NCBI GenBank assembly: GCA_905181745.1
Contig: CAJIYV010000128.1
Coordinates: 1 to 10,602, forward strand
Reading direction: 5' to 3'
Length of the DNA stretch: 10,602 nucleotides
From: an uncultured Actinomycetes bacterium
GTDB lineage: Bacteria; Actinomycetota; Actinomycetes; S36-B12
Within the stretch, counting starts at the first letter, position 1; each line of letters starts with the position of its first letter. Of the stretch, positions 6,419 to 10,602 are shown in pieces. Both the position numbers and the translations under genes were made by a program. The notes below the pieces were generated by a model. It saw nothing but the letters and a program-made list of their open reading frames with translations, had not been told where the DNA came from and searched no databases.

Positions 6419-7234
6419 GTGGATCGAGATCAAATAGCTGAATTTAATGAGCTCGGCGCAACCGTCGTTCGCGGGCTTTTCACGCCCGATGAAGTGAACA
6501 TGATCAGACTTGGGATTGAAAAGAACTTAGCCAATCCAGGACCGATGTTTAAAATTGCCAGTCAGCCCGATGATCCCGGTCGTTTCGTTGAAGATTTTTG
6601 CAACTGGAACCGCATCAATGAATATCAAACAATTGCATTTGAGTCTAAGGCAGCTGACGTCGCACAAGATCTGATGGGTGGTTCGAGCGTGCGCCTCTTT
6701 CATGACCACTTGCTAGTAAAGGAACCCGGCACCCAGCAGGAAACCCCGTGGCACCAAGACCAACCGTATTACAACGTCGATGGTGACTTGAACTGTTCCA
6801 TGTGGGCACCGGTTGATCCGGTCGCCCTAGAGTCAACCCTTGAGTTCAACGCCCGCTCCCACAAAAAAGGGTGGCTCATCCCACGAACCTTTATGGACAA
6901 TCAAGCCAAATGGTTCCCCGAAGGCGCCATGTCGGAAATCCCCAAGATCGAAGCCGATCGGAATGCCTTCGAGATTCTTGGCTGGGAACTACAACCGGGC
7001 GACGCCGTCTTCTTTCACATGTTGACCATCCACCATTCATACGGTGTACCTGGACCGAACCGGCGCCGCGCATTCTCGCTCCGATTCTTGGGCGATGACA
7101 TGGTTCACGCGCCACGAGACTGGATCACCTCACCCAACTTTGATGGCCTCAATCTTGAGATACCGGATGGTGCACCGATGGAGCACGATCTGTTCCCCCG
7201 GCTCCGCGAAGCCTCAAGGAGCACGTCTGAGTAA
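6419..7234 (+). CDS. PhyH-family Fe(II)/2-oxoglutarate-dependent dioxygenase
   Basis: This 271-residue protein belongs to the phytanoyl-CoA dioxygenase (PhyH) superfamily, whose members hydroxylate small molecules or acyl chains using Fe(II), O2 and 2-oxoglutarate. The N-terminus (AEFNELGATVVRGLFTPDEV) is typical. The metal-binding HxD is H112-Q-D114 in PWHQDQPYY. The distal histidine is in the HHSYG stretch (205/206), and an arginine of the NRRRAFSLRF run (about 215-217) would hold 2-oxoglutarate. All cofactor residues are present, so it should be active; the substrate is unknown. The GTG at 6419 is the only reasonable start because an in-frame TAA lies two codons upstream and the domain begins at once. 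No proper Shine-Dalgarno is seen. It converges on the FAD oxidoreductase gene, with a gap of 7 nt. Confidence 0.88.
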   Translation: MDRDQIAEFNELGATVVRGLFTPDEVNMIRLGIEKNLANPGPMFKIASQPDDPGRFVEDFCNWNRINEYQTIAFESKAADVAQDLMGGSSVRLFHDHLLVKEPGTQQETPWHQDQPYYNVDGDLNCSMWAPVDPVALESTLEFNARSHKKGWLIPRTFMDNQAKWFPEGAMSEIPKIEADRNAFEILGWELQPGDAVFFHMLTIHHSYGVPGPNRRRAFSLRFLGDDMVHAPRDWITSPNFDGLNLEIPDGAPMEHDLFPRLREASRSTSE

Positions 7235-7241
7235 GCTGCCG

Positions 7242-8828
7242 CTACATCTGAGCCCCTTGGCCGCCGTACCCGACCTCACCGGTCAGTATGGCTTGAGCCG
7301 CGTTGTGCCCCGGTATCCCCGATACACCTCCGCCTCTGGCTGCACCACTGCCACACAGAAAAACCCTGCCATGGGTGGTTTCCACACCCCACTTCCCGAC
7401 CTGGTCACTTTCCATCGCCCACGGCCAATCCAAAGGTGTGTGAAAGATGTTCCCCGTCGGGATATTGAGGCTGTGCTCGATATCAAGGGTGGTATTTACT
7501 TCCATACAGATCCTGCCGCTGGAATCTTGATACAGACAGTCTTCAATCGACTCGTCAAGGACCGAATTCAAAGTCTTCAGCACTGCCTTTTTTGCATCTT
7601 CACGTGTATAGGGACTTTCATTGCGAAAGAAAAGTTCATGGGGAGTGTGCAAGGCAAAAAGGGTGAGGGTGTGTACGCCTTGTTCTTGAAGTTCGGATGA
7701 AAGTATCGACGGGTCTGTCAAGCTGTGACAATAGATTTCAGCAGGTAGTGGGTCTGGTAGTTCGCCCGCGACCGCGATTGCAAAAGCACGTTGGAGCTGT
7801 TCATAACTTTCATTAATGTGAAATGTTCCATTAAATGCCTCAAGCGGACTGCCGCCACGGATCCGGGGAAGGCGTTTGAGCAACATGTTGACCTTGATTT
7901 GCGCACCACCATCGGGCAACGGAATTTCACGTTCCGGTTCTCCCAATAGTTGCGCAAGAACTGCCGGTGCCGCGTTCACCAAAACTCGCGTGGCCGTTAC
8001 CTCCCCCGTTGGAGTTCCAACAGTGACCGAACCTTCGCTTGGGCTAATCCACGAAACGGGTGTGGACAGTGAAATCTGCACACCGAGGCCTCGGGCAATT
8101 GCATCAAGTTGACCAGTGACCTGACCCATTCCACCTACAGGCACATCCCAGTCACCGGTTCCGTTTCCGATCACGTGATAGAGGAAACAAATATTTGCTC
8201 GCTTGTCATCACCGTGGGCGTCCGCAAAAGTTCCAATCAGGGCATCGGTGAGAATAATTCCCCGCAGGACATCATTAGAGATAGATTTTTCGATGACCTC
8301 CCCCAATGGCCTTTCAAAGAAGTCTTCCCAATCCTCCTCACTGTCAATTAGGGTGCGCATTTGATCACGCGAAATAAGAGGTTGGGTCAAAGTGGGAAAG
8401 ACTTTCTTGGCGATCCGGGCTGTCCGGGCATAAAAGTCGATCCACGCTGTGGCGTCCGTCTCATTTCCGGTGAATTCGGTGATTCGCTGGCGTAACTCGC
8501 TTTCATGATCTGCAGGGATCACTAGACCACGATCCGGCTGCTGCGGATCAGGGGTGAAACTGGAAATAGATCGCTTCACTGTGGTGAGTTCCATCCCCAG
8601 ATCACCGCGGATCTGCTCGGGCAACAACGAAACGAGATAGGAGTATTTGCTCAACCGTGCCGGCACTCCAGGGAAAACCTCCGTTGAGATCGCGGCTCCG
8701 CCGACTTGATCGGCGGCTTCGAAGATTGTCACGGCAAGACCGGCTTTAGCCAAGTAGCAGGCCGCAACCAGGCCGTTATGCCCGGCACCGATAATGGCGA
8801 CGTCCACCTGGTCCATTTGCTTGTTCAC
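7242..8828 (-). CDS. FAD-dependent phytoene desaturase-like oxidoreductase (PYROXD2-like)
   Basis: This 528-residue flavoprotein has an N-terminal Rossmann FAD site, AIIGAGHNGLVAACYLAKAG (GxGxxG at 14-19, acidic E37), followed by VGGAA (42-46). Near the end it has the family hallmark FLCGSGAARGGGVSGIPGHN (about 490-512). This is the COG1233 group, which includes carotenoid desaturases and PYROXD2; the overall length and the HNGL version of the FAD motif favour the PYROXD2-like branch. The natural reaction of most bacterial members is unknown. No carotenoid genes are nearby. Translation starts at GTG 8828, with AGAGG (8838-8834) five bases upstream; an in-frame ATG four codons later is possible. 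It follows the sulfotransferase by 21 nt, so the two are probably co-transcribed. Confidence 0.85.
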   Translation of the reverse strand: MNKQMDQVDVAIIGAGHNGLVAACYLAKAGLAVTIFEAADQVGGAAISTEVFPGVPARLSKYSYLVSLLPEQIRGDLGMELTTVKRSISSFTPDPQQPDRGLVIPADHESELRQRITEFTGNETDATAWIDFYARTARIAKKVFPTLTQPLISRDQMRTLIDSEEDWEDFFERPLGEVIEKSISNDVLRGIILTDALIGTFADAHGDDKRANICFLYHVIGNGTGDWDVPVGGMGQVTGQLDAIARGLGVQISLSTPVSWISPSEGSVTVGTPTGEVTATRVLVNAAPAVLAQLLGEPEREIPLPDGGAQIKVNMLLKRLPRIRGGSPLEAFNGTFHINESYEQLQRAFAIAVAGELPDPLPAEIYCHSLTDPSILSSELQEQGVHTLTLFALHTPHELFFRNESPYTREDAKKAVLKTLNSVLDESIEDCLYQDSSGRICMEVNTTLDIEHSLNIPTGNIFHTPLDWPWAMESDQVGKWGVETTHGRVFLCGSGAARGGGVSGIPGHNAAQAILTGEVGYGGQGAQM

Positions 8829-8833
8829 GGAAT

Positions 8834-8838
8834 CCTCT
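8834..8838 (-). promoter_or_regulatory. Shine-Dalgarno AGAGG for the FAD oxidoreductase
   Basis: On the minus strand AGAGG lies five bases before the GTG at 8828. It is one of the few clear ribosome binding sites in the window and supports the GTG start over the ATG four codons downstream. Confidence 0.55.
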
Positions 8839-8849
8839 GAACTGGAATC

Positions 8850-9725
8850 TTATTCGCCTGACGCAGGGATTAAGACGCCAAGTTCGCGCAGCCGCTCACA
8901 TGATTCACTATAAACATCATCAATCACGGCGCACGTCGAGTCGTCAAAGTCACGACGCCAGCGTCCGGCGTGCGCGCCATCAGGGGTAACGCGTGTGTTA
9001 AACCAATCGCGCATTTCATGGGAGTCATCAAGCTCGCAATGCTCAAGGATCAAGTCCAAGGACTCATCACGCTCGGTAACGACTAGATCTTGTAAGTCCA
9101 GGGTCAACACCGCGCCTACCTCACACCTCTTAACCGCCTGATCAGATTTAATCATGCGCTTCTCCCATAGCGCTACTGCCTCGAACACATCACTCGGTCC
9201 AAAAGTCTGATGTACGAAGCTCGCTGCCACATCACGTCCGTCACGCACCATCACGATCACTTTATGTTGTGGGTAAATAGGCGCGATCAGATTTGCTTTC
9301 CGGGCATTCGCAGGAGTGGTATCCACCCAACGTTCGGCATCGCAACCCAGTGCGACTTTTTCCATGATTGAATAAACAAGTACCTGGCTTGCCTGCTGTG
9401 GACTATTTTCAAAGTGAGCCAGATACTTTTCTGTCGTTTCGGTCACATACTCCTGTGACATGGAAGTGTGCAGTCCGGAATTTTCGTCACGGAAAAACCA
9501 CCGGTTGTGGATTCGATCAACTGCAAGCTCTGCAGCTTTTAAGCCCGCGGGCTTACCAGCCTTTGCCAGTGCATCGGCAATTCCATTATTGCCAGTGATA
9601 AATCGAACTTCCGAGGGTAAAGTCATAGTAATAGCAGGGTGGTGATCCAAAAGGTCGCCGACAATTGTTGAACCACTACGACCGGTTCCGCCCACAAAGA
9701 CGGGATTGAGTGAGGAACTACCCAC
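8850..9725 (-). CDS. PAPS-dependent sulfotransferase family protein
   Basis: The product (291 residues from GTG 9725) fits the PAPS-dependent sulfotransferase fold. Near the N-terminus PVFVGGTGRSGST forms the P-loop-like 5'-phosphosulfate-binding site. Near residues 158-176 VMVRDGRDVAASF is the 3'-phosphate-binding segment. WVDTTPAN and the C-terminal GRWRRDF are also typical of bacterial members. The enzyme would transfer sulfate from PAPS to a hydroxyl or amine on an unknown small molecule, lipid or glycan. The frame stays open to a TTG at 9761 (303 residues), but that start overlaps the upstream DUF3618 gene by 44 nt. The GTG at 9725 overlaps it by 8 nt and puts the P-loop at the usual distance from the N-terminus, so it is preferred; neither start has a clear Shine-Dalgarno. 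Confidence 0.82.
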   Translation of the reverse strand: MGSSSLNPVFVGGTGRSGSTIVGDLLDHHPAITMTLPSEVRFITGNNGIADALAKAGKPAGLKAAELAVDRIHNRWFFRDENSGLHTSMSQEYVTETTEKYLAHFENSPQQASQVLVYSIMEKVALGCDAERWVDTTPANARKANLIAPIYPQHKVIVMVRDGRDVAASFVHQTFGPSDVFEAVALWEKRMIKSDQAVKRCEVGAVLTLDLQDLVVTERDESLDLILEHCELDDSHEMRDWFNTRVTPDGAHAGRWRRDFDDSTCAVIDDVYSESCERLRELGVLIPASGE

Positions 9726-9993
9726 GACGGCGAAGCAACTTGATCGCGACAACGCCGACAACTACCGCGCCCGCGATTGCAACCCGCTTAGTGCGAATGG
9801 CGCCGAAATCATCGGTGAACCAGCCTTGAGCCGAATGCAAGCCGCGTTGGGCCAGTCGGCCCGGAGCACTCTGCTCGCGCAAGTGGGTTACCGAATTGAT
9901 AAATGCGGCACGGGCCACTTCGATTTCGGACTGTAGTTCCGCTAACCGCGGATTTTCCGATTCTTTACTTGCTTCTTGTTCGCTCACCCCCAC
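9718..9993 (-). CDS. DUF3618 family small membrane-anchored protein
   Basis: This 91-residue protein matches the actinobacterial DUF3618 pattern. It has a charged N-terminal helix (LAELQSEIEVARAAFINSVT, about 17-36), a short SAPG linker, and one C-terminal membrane segment (about 69-86) ending in KLLRRRG. Function is unknown. The GTG at 9993 gives the full length, but the GTG at 9987 may be the true start (MSEQEASKES): a TAnnnT -10-like hexamer TAGGCT (9999-9994, minus strand) lies exactly six bases before it, as for a leaderless mRNA. The gene overlaps the sulfotransferase start, so it appears to head the minus-strand unit. DUF3618 next to tRNA-Leu and rdgB resembles, from memory, arrangements in other actinobacteria. 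Confidence 0.78.
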   Translation of the reverse strand: MGVSEQEASKESENPRLAELQSEIEVARAAFINSVTHLREQSAPGRLAQRGLHSAQGWFTDDFGAIRTKRVAIAGAVVVGVVAIKLLRRRG

Positions 9994-9999
9994 AGCCTA
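9994..9999 (-). promoter_or_regulatory. Candidate -10 (TAGGCT) for the DUF3618 unit
   Basis: The minus-strand hexamer TAGGCT matches TAnnnT and lies six bases upstream of the in-frame GTG at 9987, the spacing expected for a leaderless start. No convincing -35 is seen. Confidence 0.3.
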
Positions 10000-10043
10000 A
10001 CGCGATGTAGATCCCCCGAGAACCACCGCTCTAGGGTTACACC

Positions 10044-10049
10044 TAGACT
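10044..10049 (+). promoter_or_regulatory. Candidate -10 (TAGACT) for tRNA-Leu
   Basis: TAGACT fits the TAnnnT pattern and would place the transcription start about eight bases before the mature tRNA end at 10064. The -35 region is not recognisable, so this is a positional call. Confidence 0.35.
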
Positions 10050-10063
10050 CCGCAGGCGTTCTC

Positions 10064-10145
10064 GCGGGAGTGGTGGAATTGGCAGACACGCAGGTTTTAG
10101 GTACCTGTGTCTTCGGACGTGCGGGTTCAAGTCCCGCCTCCCGCA
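10064..10145 (+). tRNA. tRNA-Leu (anticodon UAG)
   Basis: An 82-nt class II tRNA. The acceptor arms GCGGGAG (10064-10070) and CTCCCGC (10138-10144) pair perfectly, with discriminator A at 10145. The D-loop carries TGGTGGAATTGGCAGAC, typical of tRNA-Leu. The anticodon stem CAGGT/ACCTG encloses the loop TTTAGGT, giving anticodon TAG at 10098-10100 (reads CUA, and CUN by wobble). A long variable arm (GTC-TTCG-GAC) and the T-arm GCGGG-TTCAAGT-CCCGC follow. CCA is not encoded. Confidence 0.97.
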
Positions 10146-10304
10146 CATTAAACAGCTTCCCGGTAAGACGTGAGGTAAAGCTGATCGAGTCGTGTCCGAG
10201 TTAGCCTCTCATCAACATGATGCTTGATGGAAGTTCTGTGAATCGTCGGATCCACTACCCACGTAGTTCTTTCACGCACTTTTTCCTGATTTTGAGACAG
10301 CGAA
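10146..10304. other. 159-nt spacer between tRNA-Leu and rdgB
   Basis: No gene is seen. Two inverted repeats are present: CAGCTT (10153-10158) with AAGCTG (10178-10183), too loose for a firm terminator call, and CATCAA (10210-10215) with TTGATG (10224-10229) around an eight-base loop. Neither has a T-run behind it. A better hairpin lies at 10285-10309. Confidence 0.4.
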
Positions 10305-10314
10305 TCAGGCTTTT
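10285..10314 (+). terminator. Hairpin between the convergent tRNA-Leu and rdgB
   Basis: CCTGATT (10285-10291) pairs with AATCAGG (10303-10309) through seven base pairs around an 11-base loop; C and T4 (10311-10314) follow on the plus strand. On the minus strand the rdgB stop codon lies within the stem, and A-runs rather than T-runs flank the far side. It is therefore more plausible as a plus-strand terminator for the tRNA transcript, although it may protect both 3' ends. Confidence 0.45.
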
Positions 10315-10602
10315 AGCGCAATAGCGAGGCTGGCAAGGGCCTTACCGCGGTGACTAATTGAGTCCTTGAGTTCTGAGGTCATTTCGGCGCTGGTGACCTG
10401 GTGGCCGTGGGGAACGAAAACCGGGTCGTATCCGAATCCGTTTTCACCCCGTGGCGTATCGATCAACGCGCCCGGCATTTGGCCTTCGACCACGAACTCG
10501 GTTCCATCGGGGTGAACGTACGCGGCCGCGCACACAAAACTCGCACCGCGGCGATCGATTGGGACTTGAGAAATTTGGGCGAGGAGCAACTCAAGGTTTG
10601 CT
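10305..10602 (-). CDS. rdgB: RdgB/HAM1 non-canonical purine NTP pyrophosphatase, C-terminal part
   Basis: The gene enters from the right edge; the frame stays open to 10602, so about 98 residues of the C-terminal half are present. The enzyme hydrolyses ITP, dITP and XTP to monophosphates, keeping deaminated purines out of DNA and RNA. Diagnostic motifs are GENGFGYDPVFVP and, near the end, SHRGKALASL, both hallmarks of the HAM1/RdgB family; upstream ANLELLLAQI and RRGASFVCA also fit. The TGA stop (10307-10305) lies inside a small hairpin. Its product is housekeeping and unrelated to the neighbouring sulfotransferase unit. Confidence 0.93.
   Translation of the reverse strand, partial: ANLELLLAQISQVPIDRRGASFVCAAAYVHPDGTEFVVEGQMPGALIDTPRGENGFGYDPVFVPHGHQVTSAEMTSELKDSISHRGKALASLAIALKA

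Noticed and set aside
7044..7700. 218-residue plus-strand open frame
   Set aside because: It lies in alternative frame to the PhyH gene and antisense to the FAD oxidoreductase, both with clear motifs; it resembles no family I recognise.
9990..10005. AGCCTAAC near the DUF3618 start as an iron box
   Set aside because: Only a partial core matches and the outer arms do not; about half the positions agree, as expected by chance in this T/A-rich promoter type.
10064..10145. tRNA-Leu as an integration site of a genomic island
   Set aside because: No duplicated tRNA 3' end, integrase or phage gene is seen in the window.
9976..10173. 65-residue plus-strand open frame across tRNA-Leu
   Set aside because: Its middle (GSGGIGRHAGFRYLCLRTC) is simply the tRNA-Leu gene translated; not a protein.

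Overview
The window looks like a chromosomal segment from an actinobacterium of moderate GC (about half by eye). The clues are a DtxR/IdeR-type iron box, a DUF3618 gene next to tRNA-Leu and rdgB, frequent GTG/TTG starts, few clear Shine-Dalgarno sites (possible leaderless starts), and a tRNA without an encoded CCA. Genus cannot be fixed from the sequence; a small aquatic actinobacterium is a guess only.

Layout. Positions 1-3058 (+) hold the end of a ferric-iron ABC uptake operon: the C-terminus of an FbpA-like binding protein, a fused two-domain FbpB-like permease, and an FbpC-like ATPase overlapping it by ATGA. A strong C/G-rich terminator (3139-3193) follows. Immediately after it is a near-consensus DtxR/IdeR iron box (3197-3215), whose edge is 4 nt before the next start codon. 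That box fronts a two-gene unit (3220-6242, +). The first gene is an 882-residue single-chain protein made of an adenylation domain, a phosphopantetheine carrier domain and a multi-spanning acyltransferase-3 membrane domain. The second, overlapping by 4 nt, is an AcpS-type phosphopantetheinyl transferase that could activate the carrier.

Positions 6419-7234 (+) encode a PhyH-type Fe(II)/2-oxoglutarate dioxygenase. It converges, with a 7-nt gap, on a minus-strand unit: DUF3618 membrane protein, PAPS-type sulfotransferase, then a PYROXD2/phytoene-desaturase-like FAD oxidoreductase. Housekeeping genes follow: tRNA-Leu(UAG) at 10064-10145 (+), and the C-terminal part of rdgB (ITP/XTP pyrophosphatase, -), running off the window.

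The most interesting part is the iron-box-controlled ligase-carrier-membrane-acyltransferase gene plus its PPTase beside the Fe(III) transporter. The logic resembles the Dlt pathway (activate a carboxylate, load it on a carrier, transfer it at the membrane), but the steps are fused in one polypeptide, an AT3 domain replaces the MBOAT DltB, and the system appears tied to iron status. The activated acid and the acceptor cannot be read from the sequence.
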